Assembly: GCF_951805225.1 (NCBI RefSeq)
Contig: NZ_OX638201.1
Coordinates: 2,294,001 to 2,358,000 of the forward strand
Direction of reading: 5' to 3'
Source: an uncultured Flavobacterium sp.
Lineage (GTDB): Bacteria > Bacteroidota > Bacteroidia > Flavobacteriales > Flavobacteriaceae
Length of the DNA: 64,000 bases
Shown here: in pieces, positions 26,027 to 34,009 of the stretch
Position numbering within the stretch: the first letter of the stretch is position 1
Layout of the letters: every line of letters begins with the position of its first letter
The notes under the pieces: model-generated
What the model was told of the DNA's origin: nothing
Databases searched by the model: none
Seen by the model: the letters and a program-made list of their open reading frames with translations, nothing else
Made by a program: the position numbers and the translations under genes

Positions 26027-26590
26027 ATGGAGGAAAAACTAAGAGAACATATAGAAAAAATAGTACCACTCAGTGATGAGGAATTTACCTTTGTATCGAC
26101 TCATTTTATGGTCAAGAAGTTTAAGAAACACCAATTTATTATCCAGAAGGGCGATCAGGTGAAATATTCTTACTTTGTAGTATCGGGGCTTTTAAAATTG
26201 GTTCATACAGATGATTCGGTAAAAGAGCACATCATTTCCTTTGCAATGGAAGATTGGTGGGAAAGTGATTATTATGCCTTTTACACGCAGACTGAAGCAA
26301 CTCTATCGTTGGAATGTTTGGAAGACACTGAAGTGCTCGCCCTTTCCTTCGATAATTACCGAAAGCTATGTGATGGCCTCCAAAAGATGGAACGTTTCTT
26401 CCTCGAGAAATCGAGTTTTGGTTTTCTTGGAGCGCAGCGACGCATATTGTCGCTGATTAGCTCTAATGCAAAAGAACGCTATGAGCAATTGCTTAAACGA
26501 TATCCTTCTTTATTTCATCGCGTCCCAAAATCACTAATTGCTGCCTATCTGGGCGTGTCCAGAGAAACCCTGAGCAGATTTTCCCGTTAA
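26027..26590 (+). CDS. Crp/Fnr-family transcriptional regulator
   Basis: 187 residues. The N-terminal cyclic-nucleotide-binding-like beta-roll (about 20-115: KKHQFIIQKGDQVKYSYFVV, SGLLKLVHTDD) lacks the conserved cAMP-binding Arg/Ser set, so the ligand is unknown. A long dimer helix and a C-terminal HTH follow (RVPKSLIAAYLGVSRETLSR). The protein ends right after the recognition helix (FSR), slightly shorter than relatives. A perfect CRP-like operator lies 14 bp after its stop, upstream of ridA, so ridA is the likely target. Confidence 0.92.
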   Translation: MEEKLREHIEKIVPLSDEEFTFVSTHFMVKKFKKHQFIIQKGDQVKYSYFVVSGLLKLVHTDDSVKEHIISFAMEDWWESDYYAFYTQTEATLSLECLEDTEVLALSFDNYRKLCDGLQKMERFFLEKSSFGFLGAQRRILSLISSNAKERYEQLLKRYPSLFHRVPKSLIAAYLGVSRETLSRFSR

Positions 26591-26604
26591 CCGAACAAAG
26601 GGCA

Positions 26605-26626
26605 TGGTGTGACAAACCTCACACCA
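26605..26626. promoter_or_regulatory. CRP-like operator (TGTGA-N6-TCACA)
   Basis: TGGTGTGA, CAAACC, TCACACCA: an 8-bp perfect inverted repeat containing the classic Crp consensus. A -7 box (TAACTTTG, 26669-26676) follows. The operator centre would be about 65 bp upstream of the start site, a class I activation position. Confidence 0.7.
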
Positions 26627-26734
26627 TAATAGTGAGTAATGTCATCTTCAAAATCCCTGCATTCCATCTAACTTTGGATGATTAATTAAATACAACCATG
26701 GACTATCCATGGCAACAGAAAATCCAAAAAAAGA

Positions 26735-27124
26735 ATGCAAAAGAAAATCACTAATCCCTGGAAATGGCAAGATCAACTGAGTTTTGTACAAGCTGTAGAA
26801 GTAGAACAAATACAAGGTACACTCTACGTTTCAGGACAAACAGCCATCAGCGCTGATGGACAATCGAGTACTGGCGACATGAAAACACAATTGACTGGAG
26901 CCATACAAAATCTGGAACAAGTAATCCGCGAAGCTGGTTACGACTGCAAAAATATTGTGCACTTAAAGATCTACACCATCTCAACTGCAGATCTTTGGCG
27001 CCAGTTTCCTATCCTTCAGGAATGGATCGCCAAAAATGACATCAAACTGACGATGACTTTGTTAGAGGTAAAAGGTCTTTTTGAAACACTGACAGTAGAG
27101 CTGGAAGCTATAGCAGTAAGATAA
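26735..27124 (+). CDS. RidA (YjgF/YER057c/UK114) family protein
   Basis: 129 residues with family motifs: LYVSGQTAISADGQSS, DMKTQLTGAIQNLEQVIREA and NIVHLKIYTISTADLWRQF. RidA deaminases hydrolyse reactive enamine/imine intermediates of amino-acid metabolism. The catalytic Arg usually found near residue 105 (an R in the ...R..VE motif) is not evident: the segment reads LTMTLLEVKGLFETLTVELE. This copy may therefore bind a ligand rather than deaminate. It lies behind the CRP-like site and a terminator follows it. Confidence 0.88.
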   Translation: MQKKITNPWKWQDQLSFVQAVEVEQIQGTLYVSGQTAISADGQSSTGDMKTQLTGAIQNLEQVIREAGYDCKNIVHLKIYTISTADLWRQFPILQEWIAKNDIKLTMTLLEVKGLFETLTVELEAIAVR

Positions 27125-27191
27125 CCCTTCCTCAATTGCAGTGAATGGGTTAAGTATCAATAGGCTCCTAAAGACTACAAAAAAGAAGAGG

Positions 27192-27225
27192 CTGTCCGAG
27201 AAGTAATTTCGGACAGTTTTTTTTT
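27192..27225 (+). terminator. Rho-independent terminator after ridA-like gene
   Basis: CTGTCCGA (27192-27199) pairs with TCGGACAG (27209-27216), followed by nine T residues. Confidence 0.9.
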
Positions 27226-27366
27226 GTTTTTCACATTGGTTTCACTTAATTTAAGTATTAAAATCAATGATTATGCAGCCCAGCTCTTAACACAATCATT
27301 TTATAATAAACGGTGGTTCTGTGGCATCTGTCAGAATCAAATATAAGAATCTAAGTAATTTAAAAG

Positions 27367-27537
27367 TTAGCCTGCTAATTTACATAATGATTTAAACATA
27401 GCTGTCCCATGTCCAATCATCTGATTCTTTCTCAGCATATGCACAACTTCAATTCTACTCAATGTTCGTCTTGCTGATTCAAAGCTTTTAAAGCCTAACC
27501 CGTTTTGTATCCTCCATTTTATAAATCGATGGTCCTG
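27367..27537 (-). pseudogene. IS6-family transposase C-terminal fragment
   Basis: QDHRFIKWRIQNGLGFKSFE followed by SARRTLSRIEVVHMLRKNQM is the highly conserved IS6 C-terminal block around the last catalytic Glu region, ending in KSLCKLAG and a stop. An apparent Met start at 27654 belongs to intron sequence, so the longer frame is a chimera, not a gene. Confidence 0.75.
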
Positions 27538-27539
27538 TT

Positions 27540-27750
27540 TCCGTACAGTTTGGGACTTCAGTTTAGCTGGCAACCTTAACCAACATTTCTGGCCTTGTAT
27601 ATAGTTTCTCTCCGTCAGGCCAAGAGTTTGCCTACTGTTTCCTTCAGATTCCACTCACGCGATGGACACCCTTGCATTCAGTTAGCACTTCCCACTGTAA
27701 AGGTATGTTGGGGACTTGCACCCTAGAGTTATCGCCCATGCTGGGCACAC
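27540..27750 (-). other. Group II intron, 5' (domain I) fragment
   Basis: On the minus strand it begins GTGTGCCCAGCATGGGC and carries the domain I blocks TCTAGGGTGCAAGTCC, GCTAACTGAATGCAAGGGTG, GTGGAATCTGAAGGAAACAG, CTTGGCCTGACGGAGAGAAA and CAAACTGTACGG. These are familiar from bacterial group II introns. No intron-encoded reverse transcriptase or domains V/VI follow. It joins directly to transposase codons (QDHRF). Confidence 0.65.
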
Positions 27751-28041
27751 CAGCCAATTGGCGCTTTTTTTTATAACCTTCTTAATTTTTTATTAGTCTA
27801 AAGAGCCGCAGTATGCTATGTTTTATTGCATCAGTATAAAAAGGCGAGTGTTTAGTAAAGTTGAAAGGCAGCTTCATGTGTTTAGGTTATTCATTGATTT
27901 TCTGCTGGAAGTAATAATAGCTTTGTGAGAGAATTGCACATATGGCATTAAAAAAAAACGAAAATTCAGTATTGATTAGAAATACAAAAAGTGGGTTGCA
28001 ATGTACAGTTCTCGATAAACAAAAAGCCCTGCAGCAGCACT

Positions 28042-28147
28042 GGCCCCGATAGCAGTGAAATCCTTTGGTGCCGAGGCTGGGCACAAAAGAATTCTTAGCC
28101 AGTTCGCTTGCGATCGGGTGAAACGTATAGCGGGATGATCTCCTAAA
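28042..28147 (+). ncRNA. Flavo-1-like structured RNA element
   Basis: GGCCCCGATAGCAGTGAAAT, CCTTTGGTGCC...GGGCACAAAAG hairpin, an extra CGATCG-containing loop, then GAAACGTATAGCGGGATGA and TCTCCTAAAA. The frame matches the copy between serC and serA. It sits inside the decayed IS6 copy B. Confidence 0.5.
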
Positions 28148-28191
28148 AAATAATATTATATATAATTGACGATCATGACCACTCCAAATTA

Positions 28192-28476
28192 ATTACCTAA
28201 TTTATCTACTGTTATATATAAATAACACAAGATATCTTTTATTTGATATAGGTCTCATCCAATCTCCAACTCGCCCCCACTCTGTCTTTTCTCTTCTTGA
28301 TCTCTGACTTAATCAAAGGCGCAAACTTACCCGGCGCTGAATCGTAGCATGATCCACAAACACTCCTCTAACCTTCATTATTTCTTCAACATCCGATAGC
28401 TAAGTATACATCTTAATTTGAAATATACTGACTGAAGAATTATGTATTTTGGATAACAATGACCTTTAGTATTCAT
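28192..28476 (-). pseudogene. IS6-family transposase N-terminal fragment with frameshifts
   Basis: From ATG 28476 on the minus strand: KGHCYPKYIILQSVYFKLRC, then after frame changes DHATIQR, KDRVGASWRLDETYIK and YLYITVDKLGN, following the IS6 order including the first catalytic Asp (DETY). It stops where the Flavo-1-containing block begins. A 33-bp near-duplicate (28470-28545) lies at its start. Confidence 0.65.
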
Positions 28477-28570
28477 TTTTTTGATGATTTAAAATTCTAA
28501 AGATTGTATTCATTTTTTGGTAGTTTTAAAATTCCAAAGATAGAAGTATTCCCAAATGCGAAAAAAGCGT

Positions 28571-28881
28571 TGCAATATATCTTAGTTCTTAATTTCTTTC
28601 AAATGAAGATTTTTAATACTATATTTGAAACTTAGAAATGGTAAGCAAATATTCTTAATTATTTCTTACCGAAATTATTTAAAACTCCATCTAAAACAAG
28701 ACAATAAGTGAATTATTTTTTATCTAGTTATCATGAATTTAGATAACTTCATTAGTTTTAGTAGATCAATAATTTATTTAAATTCTACGCAGTTTTAGTA
28801 TTTAGTTAGTGAGTAAATTCAACAAGTTTTTAGTCCAGTACTGTGGCTATTTTTTTTAAGATATTCTTTTTTAGTTTAAAT
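28571..28881. other. Non-coding spacer upstream of a Crp/Fnr gene
   Basis: AT-rich; no gene or clear promoter identified. Confidence 0.4.
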
Positions 28882-29400
28882 ATGTACATTCCAGAAAATT
28901 TGCCAACACAAAAAATAAAGAAAGGTACAATTGTACTTTTTAAAGGAGATGATTGTAAATATACATACAAAATTCTACGAGGGTGCTTGAGAAGTTATAT
29001 CATAAACGAAAAAGGCAAGGAGGTAACCTTAATATTTGCTCCAGAGGATTGGTTATTAACAGATTTCAATAGTTTCATTTATAATGAGCCTTCAGTATTT
29101 TTTATTGACGCAATAGAAGACTCTGAAGTATTATTGTTAGGCAGGAATTTAATTGCAGAATTACCACAATATAAAAACGAAGATCTTATCGAAAGAATAT
29201 TTGTTTTAACAAAAAACATTATAGCAATTAATAAACGCTTATCAATGTTATTGGGTTCGACACCAATTGAAAGATATAAAGATTTTATAAAATCCTATCC
29301 AAATTTAATTCAAAGAATACCTCAAAAGCTTATCGCTTCATATATTGGTGTTTCCTCTGAACATTTGAGTACCTTGAAAAATAATAACCTTTTTTTTTAA
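28882..29400 (+). CDS. Crp/Fnr-family regulator, paralogue 1
   Basis: 172 residues from the second Met (MYIPENLPTQKIKKG). The upstream Met at 28843 would add a hydrophobic 13-residue extension not present in the paralogue at 35678. A cNMP-type beta-roll (about 8-110: KIKKGTIVLFKGDDCKYTYK, ILRGCLRSYIINEKGKEVTL) precedes a dimer helix and a short HTH (RIPQKLIASYIGVSSEHLST). It shares the KKxTIxLFKGxDCK and KSYIIDEKG-type blocks with the paralogue. Targets are unknown; it stands alone. Confidence 0.88.
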   Translation: MYIPENLPTQKIKKGTIVLFKGDDCKYTYKILRGCLRSYIINEKGKEVTLIFAPEDWLLTDFNSFIYNEPSVFFIDAIEDSEVLLLGRNLIAELPQYKNEDLIERIFVLTKNIIAINKRLSMLLGSTPIERYKDFIKSYPNLIQRIPQKLIASYIGVSSEHLSTLKNNNLFF

Positions 29401-29815
29401 TTTACAGAACTGTATGTTAAAATTACATCACAATGTAAAACATTGTTGACTAATCAAATACAAGTAGCCCACGATTTTAGTTTTGTTTTATAACCTCCTA
29501 AGAAACCAACTGCGAAACTAAATCGTCTTTTTAAACACTATTTTGACATTTGAATTGTAATTTATAACACCTTACCTTGTCTTACGCTATAATTGTATTT
29601 ACTGAATTAACTGACGTCTGAATCTAAATTATTGAAAGAGAATATCACCAAAAGAATAATCTTAATTCTAAATGTATATTCCTTGAAGTCTTTTTTAAAA
29701 TAATACTATTTACATCTTCAATTATCTTTAGAAACGTGATGAGACGAATTTTTGAGCAATTTTATACAGCAAATTTTCAATATCCCTGAGCTAATGAAAA
29801 ATTAAAATTGCGTTC
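29401..29815. other. Non-coding spacer, no feature seen
   Basis: AT-rich region between the convergent Crp/Fnr and serA genes. No open frame with coding character. Confidence 0.4.
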
Positions 29816-29848
29816 AAAAAAAAGAGGCTGTTTTCTGGACAGCCTCTT
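29816..29848 (-). terminator. Rho-independent terminator of the serC-serA unit
   Basis: AAGAGGCTG (29822-29830) pairs with CAGCCTCTT (29840-29848). The minus strand continues in eight T residues. Confidence 0.9.
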
Positions 29849-29868
29849 CAAATTATATTTTATAATAC

Positions 29869-30819
29869 TTAGCTCAACAATGTAATAACCTGTAAAGCCA
29901 ATTCTGTACCAATTCTGTCTTGTGCTTCTCCGGTAGCAGCTCCAATGTGTGGCGTTAATGAAATTTTAGAGTGCATTAAAATAGCCATTTCTGGTTTTGG
30001 TTCGCTTTCAAAAACGTCTAAACCTGCAAAAGCAACTTTTCCAGAATCTAAAGCTTTTACTAAAGCAACTTCATCGATAACACCACCTCGAGCACAGTTT
30101 ACGATTCCAACACCGTCTTTCATGATTGCCAGTTCTTTTTCTCCAATGATGTAACCATCCTGAGCAGGAACGTGTAATGTAATGAAATCAGCTTCTTTGA
30201 ATAAAGATTCTAAAGATTGAGAAACGATAGTCGTAGTGATTGACTGACCATCAAAAAACTCCACTTTAACGTCTACAGAAGGAATAAAACTATCGGCAGC
30301 GATTACTTTCATTCCTAAACCAAGCGCCATTTTTGCAGTAGCTTGTCCGATACGACCAATACCAACAATACCTAGAGTCTTTCCTCTTAATTCAGTTCCA
30401 TTTGCATATGCTTTTTTCAAACCATCAAAGTTCGAATCCCCTTCAAGAGGCATGTTTCTATTAGAATCATGTAAGAAACGAACACCAGAAAACAAGTGTC
30501 CAAATACCAGTTCAGCAACAGATTCTGATGATGAAGCCGGAGTATTAATTACATGTATTCCTTTGCTTTTGGCATAATCAACATCGATATTGTCCATACC
30601 AACACCACCACGACCAATAATTTTAAGTCCCGGACAGGCATCGATAATGTCTTTACGAACTTTGGTAGCACTACGTACTAAAACCACCGTTACATTATTT
30701 TCGTTTACAAAGTTAGCCACCTGTTCCTGAGCTACTTTTGTAGTAATAACTTCAAAACCTCCTTTTTCTAAAGCAAGAATTCCACTTTTTGAAATTCCGT
30801 CATTGGCTAATACTTTCAT
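29869..30819 (-). CDS. serA: D-3-phosphoglycerate dehydrogenase
   Basis: 316 residues, the short type without an ACT regulatory domain. It oxidises 3-phosphoglycerate to 3-phosphohydroxypyruvate with NAD, the first step of serine synthesis. Motifs: LVRSATKVRKDIIDACPGLK, GRGGVGMDNIDVDYAKSKGI, the NAD-binding turn LGIVGIGRIGQATAKMALG, the catalytic Arg in NCARGGVIDEVALV, and the catalytic His in SLTPHIGAATGEAQDR. It follows serC by 208 bp on the same strand; the gap holds a Flavo-1-like element. Confidence 0.95.
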   Translation of the reverse strand: MKVLANDGISKSGILALEKGGFEVITTKVAQEQVANFVNENNVTVVLVRSATKVRKDIIDACPGLKIIGRGGVGMDNIDVDYAKSKGIHVINTPASSSESVAELVFGHLFSGVRFLHDSNRNMPLEGDSNFDGLKKAYANGTELRGKTLGIVGIGRIGQATAKMALGLGMKVIAADSFIPSVDVKVEFFDGQSITTTIVSQSLESLFKEADFITLHVPAQDGYIIGEKELAIMKDGVGIVNCARGGVIDEVALVKALDSGKVAFAGLDVFESEPKPEMAILMHSKISLTPHIGAATGEAQDRIGTELALQVITLLS

Positions 30820-30892
30820 CTTCGTTTATGTGTTTACTTGTTTAATCGTACAGATTAGATTAAACATATATTATAATTTTTTCTTTTTTGTT

Positions 30893-30982
30893 TAGGAGCT
30901 GATCCCGCTATCCGTTATAATCTTTTTTGTTTTTAAAGAAAAAACAAAAAAGGATTTCCATCTATCGGGGCTAAGAATCCCG
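30893..30982 (-). ncRNA. Flavo-1-like structured RNA in the serC-serA spacer
   Basis: On the minus strand: GGATTCTTAGCCCCGATAGA, TGGAAATCC, a poly(U/A) hairpin (CTTTTTTGTTTTT / AAAACAAAAAAG), then ATTATAACGGATAGCGGGAT and CAGCTCCTAAA. The conserved AGCCCCGAT ... GGAAATCC ... ACGGATAGCGGGA frame recurs at 28042 and 8343. It matches my memory of the Flavo-1 RNA motif (Rfam). Its position inside a biosynthetic unit could make it a leader or processing element for serA. Confidence 0.6.
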
Positions 30983-31027
30983 TATTCAATTTAAATTTTC
31001 GGGTAAACTGAAAACTGTGACTGAAAA

Positions 31028-32098
31028 CTAAACTTTACTTTCCAGTGCTTTCATAACATCTACTAAAACCTGAACACTTTCGATCGGCATAGCATTGTAG
31101 ATGGAAGCTCTGTAACCACCCACTGAGCGGTGTCCAGGCAATCCTGAAATTCCGGCTTCTTTCCATAAAGCATCAAAAGTTGCAGTATGATCGGCGTTGT
31201 TTAACAAGAACGTAACGTTCATTTTAGAACGATCTTCTACCGCTGCAGCACCTTTAAATAATGGGTTTCTGTCGATTTCAGCATAAAGTAAATCAGCTTT
31301 TGCGTCGTTTAATTTTTCAACAGCAACGATTCCACCTTTGCTTTTAATCCATTGTAATGTTAATAATGAAACGTAAACAGCAAAAACAGGAGGAGTATTG
31401 TACATACTTTCTGCTTTAATATGTTTGGCATAATCTAACATACTGGGAATAGTTCTTCCGTTTTTCTCTAGAATTTCTTCTTTGATTACCACTAAAGTAG
31501 TTCCTGCAGGGCCCATATTTTTTTGAGCTCCGGCGAAGATCAAATCAAATTTAGAGAAATCTAAATTGCGAGAAAAAATATCAGAACTCATATCGCAAAC
31601 AACAGGAATGTTAGTTGCCGGAAATTCTTTCATTTGAGTTCCAAAAATGGTATTGTTACTTGTGCAGTGAAAATAATCAGCATCACTTGGTATTGCGTAT
31701 CCTTTTGGAATATGATTGTAATTTTCTTCTTTTGAAGAACCTACGATAACAGTTTCGCCAAAAAGCTTAGCTTCTTTTACAGCGGCAGTTGCCCAGGTTC
31801 CGGAGTCTAAATAAGCGGCTTTTCCACCTTCTTTCAATAAATTATACGGAGCCATCAAGAATGCTGTGCTTGCACCACCTTGTAAAAATAAGGCTTGATA
31901 CCCTTTTCCTGTAAGTCCTAATAACTCTAAAGCAAGGGATCGGGCTTCTTCCATAACGGCAACGAAATCTTTGCTTCGGTGCGAAATTTCAAGAATAGAA
32001 AGTCCTGAATCATTAAAATTTAATATAGCTTTTGATGCTTTCTCAAAAACCTCTTGAGGTAAAATACTTGGTCCTGCGCTGTAGTTGTGTTTTTTCAT
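31028..32098 (-). CDS. serC: Phosphoserine aminotransferase
   Basis: 356 residues. This PLP enzyme transaminates 3-phosphohydroxypyruvate with glutamate to give phosphoserine; it can also serve pyridoxal synthesis. Motifs: KHNYSAGPSILPQEVFEKAS at the start, FLQGGASTAFLMAPYNLL, and the PLP Lys in FDLIFAGAQKNMGPAGTTLV (about residue 193). The C-terminus ends in GISGLPGHRSVGGYRASIYN and AMPIESVQVL. It is first in the serC-serA unit. Confidence 0.96.
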   Translation of the reverse strand: MKKHNYSAGPSILPQEVFEKASKAILNFNDSGLSILEISHRSKDFVAVMEEARSLALELLGLTGKGYQALFLQGGASTAFLMAPYNLLKEGGKAAYLDSGTWATAAVKEAKLFGETVIVGSSKEENYNHIPKGYAIPSDADYFHCTSNNTIFGTQMKEFPATNIPVVCDMSSDIFSRNLDFSKFDLIFAGAQKNMGPAGTTLVVIKEEILEKNGRTIPSMLDYAKHIKAESMYNTPPVFAVYVSLLTLQWIKSKGGIVAVEKLNDAKADLLYAEIDRNPLFKGAAAVEDRSKMNVTFLLNNADHTATFDALWKEAGISGLPGHRSVGGYRASIYNAMPIESVQVLVDVMKALESKV

Positions 32099-32175
32099 GG
32101 TTGTTGTTAATTTCTTTTTTCTAAGAAATTAAAATTTCGAGAATAGGTTTGAAAATTGCTAAATTGCTTACAAAT

Positions 32176-33537
32176 TTATTGTGCGCTGATAATATTCACT
32201 ATTAATTTTTTTTCACCATTATAGGATACGAAAATAGCCTTATTCCCATCTGTTGTTTTTTTAATAGATTGTGTAGGATACAGAACAACAGCAGGCAGTA
32301 CAGTGGGACTAGATATCAAATTTCCTTTTATATCAGCTAAACAGAATTTACTGTTTAGAGGCTTCTTGCCATCAAAAGTATTCCATCCAATCAAGATTTT
32401 ATCTCCCAATTGTACAACTTTAGAACCCCAACCAACATATTCCGGTCCCTTATTAGAACTTACCCACGACTCTTTATTGATATTGGGTTTGCTTGTCTGT
32501 AAAGCATCCAAAATAACTAATTTTAAATCTCTATTTGATCTTGCGTCTGATGTTGAAAAAACAATTGCAACATTTCCATCTGATAGTTCTTCTAAATCTC
32601 CCGTATTGGAATTAGTTGTATTATTTCCACTTGCTCCATTTTGTATTTTATGATATTCAATTCCTCCTTCACTCCCCTTAATAGATGAGAATTTCTCAAA
32701 TCCTAATGACCTGGGAAAAGAATCGCCATGAGCAAGAACATAAAATTTTCCCTCTTTTGAAAACATTCCTCTTTGATCAAAATTATGAGAATAAAACCAA
32801 GTGTTACCAACTACTTCATTCTTACTTCCCTTAGTTAGAAGTTTACCTGTTGTAGCATCTAAAAAACCTAGCCATCCTGCCTGATGCCTAACATTGTCAT
32901 CCCATCTTTGTGTATGTGCGGTATAAATTGCAATTACTTTATCTTTCGCATTGTATTTTACAATTGATGTTCCAGCCTGTCCTGGATTTCCTTTAGACCA
33001 TATCTCTGCTAAACTTATTTCTCCAAAAATTCGTGTATCAAATATCTCTTTACCAGTATTACCATCAAAAGCAGTATACCAGGCTTCAGCATCTTTATCA
33101 CCAGATGAATTATCTTTTGAATAACCTAGAACAAATTTATCCTCTCCAAGTGAATCAAAACCAAGAAAATTACCCAAATTTGCTTTGGTAGGAATTATAA
33201 AATCTTTTATCACAGACTTATTTATCAACGAAACCCTTATTAAATGTTTAATTTTATCTTTACCAATCCACAAAATATCTATCGTATTATCTAAATTGAC
33301 TACAAAATCAATGACGGCCCCCATCCCATAAGGTGAAGAAGGGCTGCTATATAAAGAATTAGCAATCTCAGCAACTGTTACAGGCGGCGCATCAGATATC
33401 GGAATTTCAAAACTACTAAGGCTTGACAAAAGATCTATTTTGGATAAAGGAATCTCTTCCTTTTTTTCTTTGTCATCGCTGCAGGACACTACAGAAAATA
33501 TTACTAACATCATAACGATTTTTAAAACATAATTCAT
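32176..33537 (-). CDS. Lipoprotein of unknown function, beta-propeller-like
   Basis: About 453 residues from the second Met (MNYVLKIVMMLVIFSVVSCS), which gives a clean lipobox; the Met at 33561 would add eight residues. The mature part alternates short strands with Asp/Gly turns (FLGFDSLGEDKFVLGYSKD, AWYTAFDGNTGKEIFDTRIF, QAGWLGFLDATTGKLLTKGS, LSDGNVAIVFSTSDARSN). This is the rhythm of a WD/PQQ-like propeller, but no named family is recognised. It is probably surface- or periplasm-facing. It sits alone behind a 2-kb spacer. Confidence 0.7.
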   Translation of the reverse strand: MNYVLKIVMMLVIFSVVSCSDDKEKKEEIPLSKIDLLSSLSSFEIPISDAPPVTVAEIANSLYSSPSSPYGMGAVIDFVVNLDNTIDILWIGKDKIKHLIRVSLINKSVIKDFIIPTKANLGNFLGFDSLGEDKFVLGYSKDNSSGDKDAEAWYTAFDGNTGKEIFDTRIFGEISLAEIWSKGNPGQAGTSIVKYNAKDKVIAIYTAHTQRWDDNVRHQAGWLGFLDATTGKLLTKGSKNEVVGNTWFYSHNFDQRGMFSKEGKFYVLAHGDSFPRSLGFEKFSSIKGSEGGIEYHKIQNGASGNNTTNSNTGDLEELSDGNVAIVFSTSDARSNRDLKLVILDALQTSKPNINKESWVSSNKGPEYVGWGSKVVQLGDKILIGWNTFDGKKPLNSKFCLADIKGNLISSPTVLPAVVLYPTQSIKKTTDGNKAIFVSYNGEKKLIVNIISAQ

Positions 33538-33997
33538 GCAACTTTTAATTTGAAACTTCATAGGTAACTTTATTTTATAATTATTAATACACTCTAAAAA
33601 CTAACCCTCTCAATATTTTCAATACTCTAAAAATATTTTACTGGTAAACAAAATTGTGAACCTTTTATAGATTCTATAAAAATCAATTAGGAAAATTATT
33701 TGCAAAACTATTCAAGGCTGAAATAACCCTGTTTTCGCTAACGAAATATAATATCTGCTGGTTTCCTTTTTCATCTATGATATAACTTTTTAAACATCCC
33801 GTCAAAACTTTATAAATAACTTTACGACCTGTCTTTTAAAATAATTTAACTTTCTCTGATTTGTAGTATCATTTTTTTCTTACTAAAGAGAGTTTGAAAT
33901 TTTATCACTAACAACAATAAATCTGAGTGTTTTTTTTATATAATACCACTAGAAATAAATACTCTGCAAAAATGAAACTTTTTTATAACTCAAATAA

Positions 33998-34009
33998 TAA
34001 GATATCTTA
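33998..34009. promoter_or_regulatory. Palindrome TAAGATATCTTA, site 1
   Basis: A perfect 12-bp palindrome in the spacer upstream of the 33537 lipoprotein gene, extended as TAAGATATCTTAATAAAA, the same as the site at 41121. Confidence 0.4.

Larger units (their letters stand above)
27315..28570 (-). mobile_element. Decayed IS6-family mosaic element, copy B
   Basis: The left end GGTTCTGTGGCATCTG (27315) is IS6-like and matches the left end of copy A. The right end near 28570 is decayed. Reading the minus strand: transposase N-terminus (28476-28192), a Flavo-1-like element lying in the opposite orientation, a block shared with copy A (27795-28030), a half terminator hairpin, a group II intron 5' fragment (27750-27540) and the transposase C-terminus (27537-27367). 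Confidence 0.65.

Noticed and set aside
27538..27654. Start region of a 95-codon frame ahead of the transposase C-terminus
   Set aside because: Its first 39 codons are translated group II intron RNA sequence, so it is a chimera and not a gene start.
28229..28238. AAGATATCTT as a fourth copy of the palindrome family
   Set aside because: It lacks the flanking T/A and ATA, and lies inside the decayed transposase, where it derives from the coding text.
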